DNA from: Pelagibacteraceae bacterium AG-422-B15
GTDB taxonomy: Bacteria; Pseudomonadota; Alphaproteobacteria; Pelagibacterales; AG-422-B15
Length of the DNA: 57,955 nt
Direction of reading: 5' to 3'
Assembly (NCBI GenBank): GCA_003213715.1
Contig: QCMN01000001.1
Span: 1-57,955 of the forward strand
Made by a program: the position numbers and the translations under genes. Position 1 is the first letter of the stretch; every line of letters begins with the position of its first letter. The notes beneath the pieces are model-generated. The model made no database searches, had not been told where the DNA came from, and saw nothing but the letters and a program-made list of their open reading frames with translations. Of this stretch, positions 1 through 11,986 are shown one piece after another.

Positions 1-2
1 CA

Positions 3-497
3 GACAAAAATAGGGAAACCATTTTTAATCTTTTAACGCATGGAAAAGAATTGGTAAAAGTTAACTTTAGTCTTGAAGAAGCAAAAGTAATTGATCTTTT
101 CGCTGGCACTGGTTCATTTAGCTTTGAAGCTTTGTCACGTGGTGCTAAACACGCAACCATGGTAGAGAACAATCAACAAATGATAGATATAATTTATAAA
201 AGCGCAAACAAGCTGGGGTATTTAGAAAAGATAGCTGTTATATCTGAAAATGCTTGTTCATTTGAAGAGTATTCTGAAGCTACAAAGTTCAATCTTGCTT
301 ATATAGATCCACCGTATGGGAAAAATCTTGGACTCAGAGCAATTAAAAATATTATTAAAAAAAACTTATTAGAAAAAGACAGTATAATCATCTTAGAGGA
401 AGAAAAAAAATCTAAACACATCGAACTCTCAGAAATAATACTTTTACGTGAAAAAGAATTAGGTAATTCTAAATTTAGTTTTTTTAAATTAATTTAA
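3..497 (+). CDS. rsmD: 16S rRNA (guanine966-N2)-methyltransferase RsmD, 5' end outside window
   Basis: VIDLFAGTGSFSFEALSRGA and LAYIDPPYG motifs; the frame stays open to nt 3 (DKNRETIFNLLTHGKELVKVNF), so the TTG at 51 is not the true start. Confidence 0.85.
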   Translation, partial: DKNRETIFNLLTHGKELVKVNFSLEEAKVIDLFAGTGSFSFEALSRGAKHATMVENNQQMIDIIYKSANKLGYLEKIAVISENACSFEEYSEATKFNLAYIDPPYGKNLGLRAIKNIIKKNLLEKDSIIILEEEKKSKHIELSEIILLREKELGNSKFSFFKLI

Positions 498-1514
498 ATA
501 ACCCTTTTGAATATCAACTGCATCTTGAGTAAAGGGGTCAACTTCTAATAATTGAGCAAGATAGATAACCCTTAACATTTCTGTTCCAAAAAAATGGCCG
601 ATCTTACTCATATCTTTATCTTTAAAAATATGTTTACTAGTATTCTCATTTATCTTTGATAACGATTTACTCATGGCATCAAGATGATTTGAAAGTGTGA
701 TATTAATCATATTCATTTTTGAGTATTCCATACCCATAATTTCAAAAAAAATATTTTTGGGTCCATCTAGATATAATTGTAAGAGACTGTGCTGGTCTTT
801 TGGCATTTCAGATACTACAGGTAGAAGACCTTTGGCCTTTTTACCCAATGACTCCGCATATAATTGTTTTCGCCAATTACCAATTTCAATAAGCTCATCA
901 CCATAAATTAAATAAGCAAATATATTCTTTCCATTTTTTATTCTTTTAAAATCTTCCTCAGCCATATTCTTTATTTGGTCTTTATCTTCTAATGCTTTTC
1001 TTCCTCCATTTAAAAACTCAGTGCACAGATCTTTATTAAAGTAAAAACTGGGGATAAGGCTATTATTACTAAAAATTGAAAATCTGCCTCCAATTTCGTT
1101 GCTTAGTTCAATAGTTTTTATTGATTTTTGTATAGACAAGTCTCTTAGTGGAGAAGACGCATTTTCTGTAAACGAATAGAAATTTTTTGAAAAATCAATA
1201 TTCCCATCTAGTTTTTTGATCATATATTCAAATATGGTTAACGTTTCAGATGTTTGTCCTGATTTTGATACGAAAATGAAACCAGTCTCATCTAGTTGAG
1301 TATTGTCTAACAATTCATTAATCTTAACAGAATTTAAATGATCAACATATTGAACACGTTTTTCATTTAAAAAATGATTAATTGCTTTTGATCCCTGAGA
1401 AGAGCCACCTATACCGACTACTAAAATTTTATTAAAGCTTTGATCCAGTATCCCTAACGATTCGGAATATGAGTTTTCAAGCTTATCAAAATCAAGAAAT
1501 GGATAATTCATCAT
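489..1514 (-). CDS. pgi: Glucose-6-phosphate isomerase (short form)
   Basis: VVGIGGSSQGSKAI, FVSKSGQTSETLT, DQHSLLQLYLDGP motifs. Confidence 0.85.
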   Translation of the reverse strand: MMNYPFLDFDKLENSYSESLGILDQSFNKILVVGIGGSSQGSKAINHFLNEKRVQYVDHLNSVKINELLDNTQLDETGFIFVSKSGQTSETLTIFEYMIKKLDGNIDFSKNFYSFTENASSPLRDLSIQKSIKTIELSNEIGGRFSIFSNNSLIPSFYFNKDLCTEFLNGGRKALEDKDQIKNMAEEDFKRIKNGKNIFAYLIYGDELIEIGNWRKQLYAESLGKKAKGLLPVVSEMPKDQHSLLQLYLDGPKNIFFEIMGMEYSKMNMINITLSNHLDAMSKSLSKINENTSKHIFKDKDMSKIGHFFGTEMLRVIYLAQLLEVDPFTQDAVDIQKGYLN

Positions 1515-2509
1515 CGTACTTCCTGACCAGCTGTTACGGTTGCTTGATCTATTTGCCTTTCAAACTCTCTCAATCTTTTATAAACACTTGCGAGTTCAAT
1601 AATTGTTGGCCAGGCTTTAAGAAGATATTGCATTGACCCCTCAACTCTACCAAATGCCCTGATTATTTGCTGCATTACACCAAGAGTAACTACCCCGGCA
1701 ACAATTGCAGGGGCTAAAAATACATAAGCTGATAAAACATTTGCCTGTAAAAATGCAATACGACCAATATCGAAATATAAATATCTTATATAACTTAAAA
1801 AATGAATTTGCCTTACATCATCAAATAATTCCTCAAGGGTTTTTGGTCTTACCGTTTCATCATCTTCAGCAATTACTAACATTTTTCTGTATGCCGCTTC
1901 TTGTTTTTGTAAATCGTATTCAATACCAACAAGCCTTAAAATTAAACCAAGTCCAATTAAAAATAATGTTCCTCCTATAGACCATAATAATGCACCAACG
2001 ACTAGACCATACTCCCATTCACCAAAGAAAAATATTGGAATTCCAATACTCAAGCCAAACAGTATTGGCATAAATTCTACCAGGATCATTAAAGCTTCAA
2101 TCAAACTTGTACCAAGAGACTCCATAATTCTTGAAAACTTTATGGTATCCTCTTGAACTCTTTGTGACGCACCCTCAATCTTACGCGCCTTATCATAGAC
2201 AGAGTGATACCACTCAACCATGGCAGTTCTCCATCTAAATAAAAAGTGATTAGTAAAATAACTTACAAGGACTGCAACTGCTACATACATTCCCGCTAGT
2301 GTTATAAAGGATAATAAACTTGCCCAATATTCTTCAATTGTAATGGCGTAAGGAGCAGACAATGCTTCCTGTATCATGTCGTAAAACTCACCAAACCATT
2401 CATTAATTTTTACATCAATTTGAACCTGAACCCACAGAGATGATAAGATAATAGCTGAACCGATGTATGCCCATAAAAACCATTTTGGATCTCTAAAAAA
2501 CTTAAACAT
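1511..2509 (-). CDS. SbmA/BacA-like inner-membrane peptide transporter
   Basis: FFRDPKWFLWAYIGSAIILSSLWVQVQIDVKINEWFGEFYDMIQ is typical of the SbmA/BacA family; multiple TM segments. Confidence 0.8.
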   Translation of the reverse strand: MFKFFRDPKWFLWAYIGSAIILSSLWVQVQIDVKINEWFGEFYDMIQEALSAPYAITIEEYWASLLSFITLAGMYVAVAVLVSYFTNHFLFRWRTAMVEWYHSVYDKARKIEGASQRVQEDTIKFSRIMESLGTSLIEALMILVEFMPILFGLSIGIPIFFFGEWEYGLVVGALLWSIGGTLFLIGLGLILRLVGIEYDLQKQEAAYRKMLVIAEDDETVRPKTLEELFDDVRQIHFLSYIRYLYFDIGRIAFLQANVLSAYVFLAPAIVAGVVTLGVMQQIIRAFGRVEGSMQYLLKAWPTIIELASVYKRLREFERQIDQATVTAGQEVR

Positions 2510-2520
2510 TTATAGAATAA

Positions 2521-3135
2521 TTAATTTTGATATGAGTTAAGTAAGTCATCCACCCTGTTAAGAAGATCATTCAAATCTTCGTTTTCATCAAAACTAGGAG
2601 CATCATCATACATTGTTTCATCAATTATTTCTGGCTTAAGCTGATCTTCTTCAGGAAGTGTTGTAATTTCGTCTGTGTTTGATATTCCTTCCAAAAACTC
2701 TTCCTCGCTCAAACCAATATTATCAGTTGTATCTAAAATGCTATCGTCATTTGTTACAACGTCTAATTCATTACTTTCAACAAGTGAATCTTCAATTACC
2801 TCATTAATAGGATCCTCAGGTAAAGTTGAATTATTTATATTTTGATCCTCGTTTCCAAAATTATTATCAATAAATTCGTCTAAGGATGATGTATCAGCAT
2901 TACTAGGCACGCTGGTGGATGAGTCTTGTGTAATGATATCTTGAATATCTTCAGCTGACTCACCTGTAGGCGCGGCCTCCTCTACTTCCTCTTCGCCAAC
3001 AACTGGTGGGGTTAGTTCAAAATCAGGAGGTATCTCTAGTGCTTTTTGCTTTAATGATGTGTAATCTCTGACTGTATTGTTAGTACAAGCAGCAAAAATT
3101 AATAAAAAAAATATAATTAAATAGTTACGTATCAT
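2521..3135 (-). CDS. Small acidic lipoprotein, DUF3035-like
   Basis: Likely start at 3135 (MIRNYLIIFFLLIFAACTNN, lipobox FAAC) overlapping the lspA stop; DYTSLKQKALEIPPDFELTPP resembles DUF3035. Confidence 0.65.
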   Translation of the reverse strand: MIRNYLIIFFLLIFAACTNNTVRDYTSLKQKALEIPPDFELTPPVVGEEEVEEAAPTGESAEDIQDIITQDSSTSVPSNADTSSLDEFIDNNFGNEDQNINNSTLPEDPINEVIEDSLVESNELDVVTNDDSILDTTDNIGLSEEEFLEGISNTDEITTLPEEDQLKPEIIDETMYDDAPSFDENEDLNDLLNRVDDLLNSYQN

Positions 3136-3640
3136 TTTTAACGGTTTTATCATTTTCTTTTTTTGAGAACAACTCAAGTAAAATAATCAAAATACAGCCA
3201 AGCGTGATACTTATATCAGCTATATTGAATACATACCAATGATAATTGTTATAATGTAAATCTATAAAGTCTAATACGGCAGAATATTGATATCTGTCGA
3301 GCAGGTTACCCAACGCTCCTCCTATAATTAAACTAAATCCATAATAATAAATTTTTTTATTAATACTTATTGCATAAAAAAATACTGCTATAGCAATTAT
3401 CGCCATAACAAACATATAAATATAATTAACCATCGAAATTTCATTTTGAAATATTCCAAATGCAAAGCCCTTATTCCATATCAAGTGAAAATTAAGATAT
3501 TTATTTATTGATGTTAAATATTGTGAACTGAGATTTGATACATCAATGTTATAAACATTGATTACATAAAACTTTGAGAGTTGATCAGCTGCAAAAATAA
3601 CCAGTATTAAAAATATAAATCTTCCAATGGTTTGTATCAT
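3125..3640 (-). CDS. lspA: Lipoprotein signal peptidase
   Basis: GGALGNLLDRYQYSAVLDFID and NIADISITLG motifs. Confidence 0.9.
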   Translation of the reverse strand: MIQTIGRFIFLILVIFAADQLSKFYVINVYNIDVSNLSSQYLTSINKYLNFHLIWNKGFAFGIFQNEISMVNYIYMFVMAIIAIAVFFYAISINKKIYYYGFSLIIGGALGNLLDRYQYSAVLDFIDLHYNNYHWYVFNIADISITLGCILIILLELFSKKENDKTVKNDT

Positions 3641-6450
3641 TTACTAAGCACTTCTTGACATCTATAGCAAACGTTACCTTTTAAATTAGAAAAATATTTC
3701 CAACAGCGCTCACATTTTTCACCATCGGTTTTACTTACATGCACTCCGATGTTTTTATCTAGTTCAGATATAAAGCTGTCACTTGAGGGCTTTTCATTTA
3801 CAATTTCTAATTCACTAATAATTGAAATATTTTCTAATACTTTTTGGTCAATCTTTTCGATTTCATCTTTAGATATGTAAAGTTTAACAGAGGCTTCAAG
3901 GCTGGATCCAAGAACTTTTTCTTTTCTCTTCACTTCGATTGCTCCGTTAATGACCTTTCTTAATTTTTTATACACTGCCCATTTAGTTGATAAATTTTTA
4001 TTTATTAAAGTATCATTTAATTTTGGAAAATCTTTTTCATGTATGCTGTTTTCAAATCCAAACCGACTTTGCCAGGCTTCTTCAGTGGTAAAACAGAGTA
4101 TTGGTGCAAGCAAACTTAATAAATCATGAAATAAAATATCTAGAACAGTGCGAGTAGATTTTCTTACTTTGTTATTTTTTGAATCACAATAAAGAGTATC
4201 TTTTCTTACATCAAAATAGAAAGATGATAAGTCGTTTGTACAAAAATTAAATATCGCAGAAAAAACTTTTTGATACTCAAATATTTTATAGTTTGAGATA
4301 ACTTCTTTTTTTAAACTCTCTAATTCTGATAAAATATATAAATCTAATTCATCAAGTTCATCCACAGATACTTTCTCGTCTTGATCAAAATCTGATAAAT
4401 TACCTAAAATAAAACGAAGTGTATTGCGAAGTCTTCTATAGCTATCAATGTTGCTTTTTATGATTTCAGGCCCGATCTTTAAATCCTCAGAGTAATCACT
4501 GCTTGCTACCCAGAGCCTTAGTATGTCAGCGCCTGATTTTTCAATGACCTCTGCTGGCGAGACAGTATTGGATGATGATTTACTCATCTTTAGGCCATCT
4601 TCATGAAGTATAAATCCATGAGTTAAAACAGACTCATAAGGCGCAACACCTCTTGTGCCACAAGATTCTAAAAGTGATGAATGAAACCAACCTCTGTGTT
4701 GATCTGTTCCTTCAAGATAAATAGATGCCGGCCAGATTTGATCATTTTTTCCATCTAAAACAAATGCATGTGTACAGCCTGAGTCAAACCATACATCTAA
4801 AATATCATTAACTTTTTTATATTCTTCCGGATTATAATTTGAACCTAATAATTCTTCTTTTGAATATTTAAACCACGCATCTGACCCTTCTTTTTCATAA
4901 AGTTTAATAATTTTTTCATTTATTTCTTTATCAACCAGCGGCTTTCCTGTTTTAATATTGTAAAAGATAGATAAAGGTACGCCCCATGCCCGTTGTCTTG
5001 ACACTACCCAATCAGGTCTTTCTTCAATCATTGAATAAATTCTATTTTTTCCCTGTTTTGGATACCATTTAACCTTTTCAATTTCGTTCAACGCTTTTTC
5101 TCTCAATTGATTTTTTTCCATACTGATGAACCATTGTGGAGTATTTCTAAAGATGACAGGAGCTTTTGATCTCCATGAATGAGGGTAGCTATGACGCAAT
5201 GAACCCTTGCCTGCTAAATTTTTATGCTTTTTTAGCTCAATGATAACTGCTACGTTTGCATCAGCATCTGATCCATCTTCATTAAAAATCTTTTTACCAT
5301 TAAATAATGGTACGTGGGGAAAGTATTCACCATTTTCATCTACTGTATCAGGAACTTCGATACCATTTGTAATACCCAAATTATAGTCATCAGCTCCATG
5401 GCCAGGTGCTATATGAACGAAACCCGTGCCTTGCTCCAAAGTAACAAAATCAGCATCAAAAATTCTTACCTCAAAATCATAACCAGATTTTTTAAAAGGG
5501 TGATTACAAATAATTTTGTCTAAGTTTTTTACTTCTGATATTTTTTTTAATTCTCTAATTTTGCATTGAACTTTTACATTATCTAAAAGTTCATCTGCAA
5601 TTATAATTTTATCTCCAACTTGTAAAGTACTGTGTTCTTCTAAACTTACTACTTCAAACATTGAATACGTTATTGATTTACTGTAAGCAATTGCTCTGTT
5701 TCCTGGAATTGTCCATGGAGTTGTTGTCCATATAATTACGGATGCGTCTTGACAATTTGTATCTGAACTCTCTTTTACTGGGAACTTTACGCAGATAGTT
5801 GTTGATTTATGTTCTTTATATTCAATCTCAGCTTCAGCTAATGCAGTCTTTTCAACGGTTGACCACATAACAGGCTTTGACCCACGATATAAACTTTCGT
5901 TCTCAAGAAACTTAAAAAATTCTCTTACAATTATAGACTCTGCCTCATATGACATTGTAGTATAGGGAGAGTACCAATCTCCATTTATTCCTAAGCGAAT
6001 AAATTCTTCTCTTTGTATATCAATCCATTTTTCAGCAAATTCTCTACATTCTTTTCTAAATTTTATAATATCGACATCATCTTTATTCTTTCCCTGTTCT
6101 CTATATTGCTCTTCTATTTTCCACTCAATTGGCAAGCCATGACAATCCCAGCCAGGAATGTAAGAACTATCATTTCCAAGCATTTGTTGTGATCTTACAA
6201 CAAAGTCTTTTAGTATTTTATTCAGGGCGTGCCCCATGTGTAAATGACCATTGGCGTAAGGGGGGCCATCATGTAATACGAATTTTTTTCTACTTTTTGA
6301 TTTTTCCCTTAATTTTTCATAAATATTATCCTTTGACCAGCCATCTAGAATTTTTGGCTCTTGCTCCGGTAGGCCAGCACGCATCGCAAAGGATGTCTTT
6401 GGTAAAAATAGAGTTTCACTAAAATCTATTTTATCATTTTTAGTGTTCAT
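3637..6450 (-). CDS. ileS: Isoleucyl-tRNA synthetase
   Basis: HDGPPYANGHLHMGHALNK, KMSKSSSN, C-terminal zinc motif CERCWKYF..CYRCQEV. Confidence 0.97.
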   Translation of the reverse strand: MNTKNDKIDFSETLFLPKTSFAMRAGLPEQEPKILDGWSKDNIYEKLREKSKSRKKFVLHDGPPYANGHLHMGHALNKILKDFVVRSQQMLGNDSSYIPGWDCHGLPIEWKIEEQYREQGKNKDDVDIIKFRKECREFAEKWIDIQREEFIRLGINGDWYSPYTTMSYEAESIIVREFFKFLENESLYRGSKPVMWSTVEKTALAEAEIEYKEHKSTTICVKFPVKESSDTNCQDASVIIWTTTPWTIPGNRAIAYSKSITYSMFEVVSLEEHSTLQVGDKIIIADELLDNVKVQCKIRELKKISEVKNLDKIICNHPFKKSGYDFEVRIFDADFVTLEQGTGFVHIAPGHGADDYNLGITNGIEVPDTVDENGEYFPHVPLFNGKKIFNEDGSDADANVAVIIELKKHKNLAGKGSLRHSYPHSWRSKAPVIFRNTPQWFISMEKNQLREKALNEIEKVKWYPKQGKNRIYSMIEERPDWVVSRQRAWGVPLSIFYNIKTGKPLVDKEINEKIIKLYEKEGSDAWFKYSKEELLGSNYNPEEYKKVNDILDVWFDSGCTHAFVLDGKNDQIWPASIYLEGTDQHRGWFHSSLLESCGTRGVAPYESVLTHGFILHEDGLKMSKSSSNTVSPAEVIEKSGADILRLWVASSDYSEDLKIGPEIIKSNIDSYRRLRNTLRFILGNLSDFDQDEKVSVDELDELDLYILSELESLKKEVISNYKIFEYQKVFSAIFNFCTNDLSSFYFDVRKDTLYCDSKNNKVRKSTRTVLDILFHDLLSLLAPILCFTTEEAWQSRFGFENSIHEKDFPKLNDTLINKNLSTKWAVYKKLRKVINGAIEVKRKEKVLGSSLEASVKLYISKDEIEKIDQKVLENISIISELEIVNEKPSSDSFISELDKNIGVHVSKTDGEKCERCWKYFSNLKGNVCYRCQEVLSK

Positions 6451-6455
6451 TTTAC

Positions 6456-7415
6456 TTAATTTAGAATTTTTTGTGCTTTAGATATATCTGATTTTAGTTG
6501 TTTTTTTAAGGCCTCTACTCCTGAAAATTTCTTTTCATGCCTTATAAATTCAACAAAGTCGACTTTTAGCAAAGAATTATAAATATTCAATTTAAATCTA
6601 AATAGATGAACTTCCAAAATTTCAGAATTCTTATGAAATGTTGGTCTGATACCAAAATTCGCAATTCCTTTAAGAGTTCTTTTCTTTGAATTTTTAAGTA
6701 ATGAAGCTTCAATAGCATATACTCCATATTTTGGTACCACGTATTCATTTATATTTAGATTAGCAGTTGGAACACCAATTTTTCTGCCTCGTTGATCTCC
6801 TTTTATAACTTTTGACGTTATACTAAAATTGTTTCCCAAAAAATTTTTTGCCAATTTTACATTGCCACTTGAAATAAGTTTTCTAATATTTGTAGACGAA
6901 TATATTTTCATCTTTGTTTTATTAAAAAGATGATTTGGTGTTTTTAATAATTTCACTGGGTTTACGTAAAATTGATTTTTTTTTCCAAAATTCAGAAGAA
7001 ACTTATAGTCGCCTGATCGTTTATTACCAAACTTAAAATTTTTACCAACTAAAATATATTTCATTGATATTCCTCTAAGTAATATTTTTTTACAAAAGCC
7101 ATTAGGTGTCATAGAGGATATTCTTTTATTAAATTTTATTATTATTGCATAATCGATACCGTAAGATTTTAAGATTTCGAGACGTTCGTTTAACTCTGTT
7201 AATAAGAAACTTTTAATATTTTTGTTAAAATATTTCCGTGGATGCGGATCAAAAAGTAACACACCTATTTTTGTTTTTTGTTTATTTGCAATTTTTTTTG
7301 CCGAATTAATTATTGATTGGTGCCCTTTATGAACTCCATCAAGATTTCCAATAATTAATACAGAATTCTTTGTATAATTTAATGTTATTCTATTTAAACT
7401 TTTAAAAACTTTCAT
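6456..7415 (-). CDS. ribF: Riboflavin kinase/FAD synthetase
   Basis: GNLDGVHKGHQSII, DPHPRKYF, GDQRGRKIGVPTANL. Confidence 0.92.
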   Translation of the reverse strand: MKVFKSLNRITLNYTKNSVLIIGNLDGVHKGHQSIINSAKKIANKQKTKIGVLLFDPHPRKYFNKNIKSFLLTELNERLEILKSYGIDYAIIIKFNKRISSMTPNGFCKKILLRGISMKYILVGKNFKFGNKRSGDYKFLLNFGKKNQFYVNPVKLLKTPNHLFNKTKMKIYSSTNIRKLISSGNVKLAKNFLGNNFSITSKVIKGDQRGRKIGVPTANLNINEYVVPKYGVYAIEASLLKNSKKRTLKGIANFGIRPTFHKNSEILEVHLFRFKLNIYNSLLKVDFVEFIRHEKKFSGVEALKKQLKSDISKAQKILN

Positions 7416-7422
7416 TTTTTAA

Positions 7423-8277
7423 TTAATTTAAAAATTCAGTATATATTAGAGTTTCGCAAGTTTCAGGTAAATTAGCTTTTGATATTCTCACTAAATCGTC
7501 ATCATTTGCAATTTCAGTTTTATGAATACCATTTTTTATAAATAAAAAATCTAAATCCGATTTGTGTGCCCCTAAGCAATCTGTTTTAAGGCTATCGCCT
7601 ATAGCTAATATTTCTTTTTTAATTGTTGTATCTTTGGACAATAAATCATTCATTACAAAATCATATATTTCTGGATAAGGTTTTCCGTAGTAAGTTACTT
7701 TACCTCCTAGTTTTTCGTAATATTTTCCAAGAGCACCTGCACAATATATGCGTGCCTGACCTCGGTAGACTATTTCATCTGGATTAACACATACTATTTC
7801 TAAATTTTGTTTAAGAAAATCCTCAAAAATATTTTTATAGTCCTCTGGGCGTTCATCGTTGTCATTATATAAGCCTGTGCAGACAACAAATTCTGAGGAC
7901 TCTATGTCATTAGTTTTTTGAATATTTATATTTTCTAACAAGTCATAATCTTTTTCTGGTCCCAAATGATAATATGATTGGCCATGAACTTTAGAATTTA
8001 TGTACTGTGTACCTGTATCGCCTGAAGTATAAATTTTTTTAAATAATTCAGGATTAAGATTAAGTTTATTTATTAGTCCATTTCTTACTACTGCCTCAGG
8101 TCTCGGAGCATTAGAAATCAAATAAACATCAATATTATGTTCTTTCATTACCTCAAGATAGGATTTTGCATCAGAGAATACTTCAACACCATTATGAATA
8201 ACGCCCCAAAGATCACAAAGTATGATTCTATAAGAAAGTGAAAATTCAGTAGCGCTTACGATTTTTTTAATTTCCAT
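7423..8277 (-). CDS. HAD-superfamily hydrolase (TIGR01459-like)
   Basis: ILCDLWGVIHNG, ISNAPRP, GKPYPEIYDF, AIGDSLKTDCLGA. Confidence 0.8.
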   Translation of the reverse strand: MEIKKIVSATEFSLSYRIILCDLWGVIHNGVEVFSDAKSYLEVMKEHNIDVYLISNAPRPEAVVRNGLINKLNLNPELFKKIYTSGDTGTQYINSKVHGQSYYHLGPEKDYDLLENINIQKTNDIESSEFVVCTGLYNDNDERPEDYKNIFEDFLKQNLEIVCVNPDEIVYRGQARIYCAGALGKYYEKLGGKVTYYGKPYPEIYDFVMNDLLSKDTTIKKEILAIGDSLKTDCLGAHKSDLDFLFIKNGIHKTEIANDDDLVRISKANLPETCETLIYTEFLN

Positions 8278-8341
8278 AATTATATTGAAATTATCCCATA
8301 AATTTATAATCTTCTTATAAATTATTATGATATTTAATTAA

Positions 8342-9109
8342 ATGACACTTTTTAACTTAAAAGATAAAAATGCTATAATCACAGGATCTTCGAGAGGAAT
8401 AGGCAAAGCTATAGCCTACAGAATGGCAGAGCATGGTGCAAAAGTCATTATCACAAGTCGAAAGCTTGATGCATGTGAAGCAGTCGCTAAAGAGATAAAT
8501 GATACATTTGGAGAGGGACATGCAACGGCAATTTCATGTAATATTTCGGACAAAGAGCAATTAAAAAATCTTTACAAAAAATCGTTAGACTTCTGTGGCA
8601 ATATTTCCACTCTTGTATGTAATGCTGCAATCAATCCATATTTTGGACCATCAAATAATATACCTGACGAGGCGTTTGAAAAAATAATGAAGTCAAACGT
8701 GCAAAGTAATTTTTGGCTCTGTAATGAGGTGCTCCCAGATATGATCAAAATGAAAAACGGTTCAATTATAATTATTTCCTCGATCGCAGGTTTGCGCGGC
8801 AACAGCATGTTGGGTGCTTATGCTATATCAAAAGCTGCGGATTCCCAGTTGGCAAGAAATATATCAGTGGAATATGGAAGAGATAATATTCGTGCAAATT
8901 GCATCTCACCTGGTTTAATAAAAACTGATTTTGCCAGAGCTTTATGGGAAAATGAGAGTATTTTAAAATCTATGACTGCCAAAGCAGCCTTAAAAAGGAT
9001 AGGAATGCCTGACGAAATTGCAGGCGCTGCAGTATATTTGGCCTCTGAAGCTGGATCTTTTATGACTGGTCAAAACATCGTAATTGATGGCGGTGAGTCA
9101 GAACAATAG
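8342..9109 (+). CDS. Short-chain dehydrogenase/reductase
   Basis: TGSSRGIGKAIA, YAISKAA, C-terminal GQNIVIDGGES. Confidence 0.9.
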   Translation: MTLFNLKDKNAIITGSSRGIGKAIAYRMAEHGAKVIITSRKLDACEAVAKEINDTFGEGHATAISCNISDKEQLKNLYKKSLDFCGNISTLVCNAAINPYFGPSNNIPDEAFEKIMKSNVQSNFWLCNEVLPDMIKMKNGSIIIISSIAGLRGNSMLGAYAISKAADSQLARNISVEYGRDNIRANCISPGLIKTDFARALWENESILKSMTAKAALKRIGMPDEIAGAAVYLASEAGSFMTGQNIVIDGGESEQ

Positions 9110-9170
9110 CAAATTATTGAAAATGCTCGTTTTTTAGCTAATTCCAATAAAATCGAAATATTTTCCACCC

Positions 9171-9200
9171 CTTGACACACTTGCCCTAGATCACTATATG
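9171..9200 (+). promoter_or_regulatory. groESL promoter (sigma70/RpoH type)
   Basis: CTTGACA -35, 16-bp spacing, CTATAT -10, upstream of groES. Confidence 0.6.
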
Positions 9201-9245
9201 CCTAGGTAATTAAGCTTTGTGCAAACATATTTAGGAGATTATGAC

Positions 9246-9560
9246 ATGAATTTTAGACCTTTACACGATCGTGTACTCGTTAGAAGACTGGATACTGAAG
9301 AGAAAACAGCAGGCGGTATTATCATACCAGATACTGCTCAGGAAAAACCTCAAGAAGGCCAAATTGTAGCCGTCGGAAATGGAACTAAAAGTGAAGATGG
9401 TAAAGTAACACCGCTTGATCTAAAGGTTGGCGATATCGTTCTTTTTGGTAAGTGGTCTGGAACAGAAGTAAAGGTTGATGGTGAAGAACTCTGTATTATG
9501 AAAGAGTCAGACATCATGGGCGTTATAGATACAAAATCTAAATCAAAAAAGAAAAAATAA
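9246..9560 (+). CDS. groES: Co-chaperonin GroES
   Basis: [14 protein letters not shown] start with AGGAG upstream; the ORF-track start at 9219 is probably too early. Confidence 0.95.
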   Translation: MNFRPLHDRVLVRRLDTEEKTAGGIIIPDTAQEKPQEGQIVAVGNGTKSEDGKVTPLDLKVGDIVLFGKWSGTEVKVDGEELCIMKESDIMGVIDTKSKSKKKK

Positions 9561-9567
9561 ATATTAA

Positions 9568-11232
<1,665 letters not shown>

Positions 11233-11260
11233 GTTGAGCTCATTAAAGCTAATCTAAAAA

Positions 11261-11286
11261 AACCCGGCCTAGCCGGGTTTTTTTAT
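11261..11286. terminator. Bidirectional Rho-independent terminator between groEL and hisG
   Basis: AAAAAACCCGGCctaGCCGGGTTTTTTT. Confidence 0.9.
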
Positions 11287-11984
11287 GAAATCCTATCTAT
11301 AAAATAATTGAGTGTATTTTCTAAATTTTTATTCCACTCAGCTACATTTGAAGTAAAAATGTTTGCAGACGACTCTAGTATAAGTCCATCATCAAGTACT
11401 CTTAGATTATTAGCTCTTAATGTTTCTCCTGATGATGTGATGTCAGTAATTATTTCTGCAAAGCCATTGAATGGAGCGCTCTCGGTTGATCCATCACTTT
11501 CTACAGTCCTATAATCAACAACCCCACAATTTGAAAAATATTCATTTGTTAAATTCTTATATTTTGTTGCAACTCTAAGTCTTTTAGAGAATTTGGTTCT
11601 GTGCAAATGGCAGATTTCTTCTAAGTCGGCCATTGTCATTACGTCAATCCATATTTCTGGTATAGCAACAACTAAATTTGCTTTACCAAAATTTAACTTA
11701 AGTTTTTTTGAAACCTTCTTGTTATAATTAGTTATTTTTTCTTGCACTAAATCGTCACCAGTTAAACCAACATGAATGGATCCTTCATCAAGTCGATTTG
11801 TAATTTCTTTAGCACTTAAGAAATAAACAATTGCATTATCAAGACCCTCTATTGCTGCAATATACTCTCTATCATTTTCAAGATTACTAAAAATTATTTT
11901 TTTTTCTTCAAACAAAGACTCCATGTCTGTTCTCAATCTACCTTTACTTGGCAATGCAATCCGAAGTTTATTTTGTATATTCAT
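11283..11984 (-). CDS. hisG: ATP phosphoribosyltransferase, short form
   Basis: LRIALPSKGRL, VGLTGDDLVQE, IITDITSSGETLRAN. Confidence 0.92.
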   Translation of the reverse strand: MNIQNKLRIALPSKGRLRTDMESLFEEKKIIFSNLENDREYIAAIEGLDNAIVYFLSAKEITNRLDEGSIHVGLTGDDLVQEKITNYNKKVSKKLKLNFGKANLVVAIPEIWIDVMTMADLEEICHLHRTKFSKRLRVATKYKNLTNEYFSNCGVVDYRTVESDGSTESAPFNGFAEIITDITSSGETLRANNLRVLDDGLILESSANIFTSNVAEWNKNLENTLNYFIDRIS

Positions 11985-11986
11985 TC

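Noticed and set aside
5314-6422. Plus-strand ORFs inside ileS
   Set aside because: Antisense to a strongly conserved synthetase gene; no recognisable domains.
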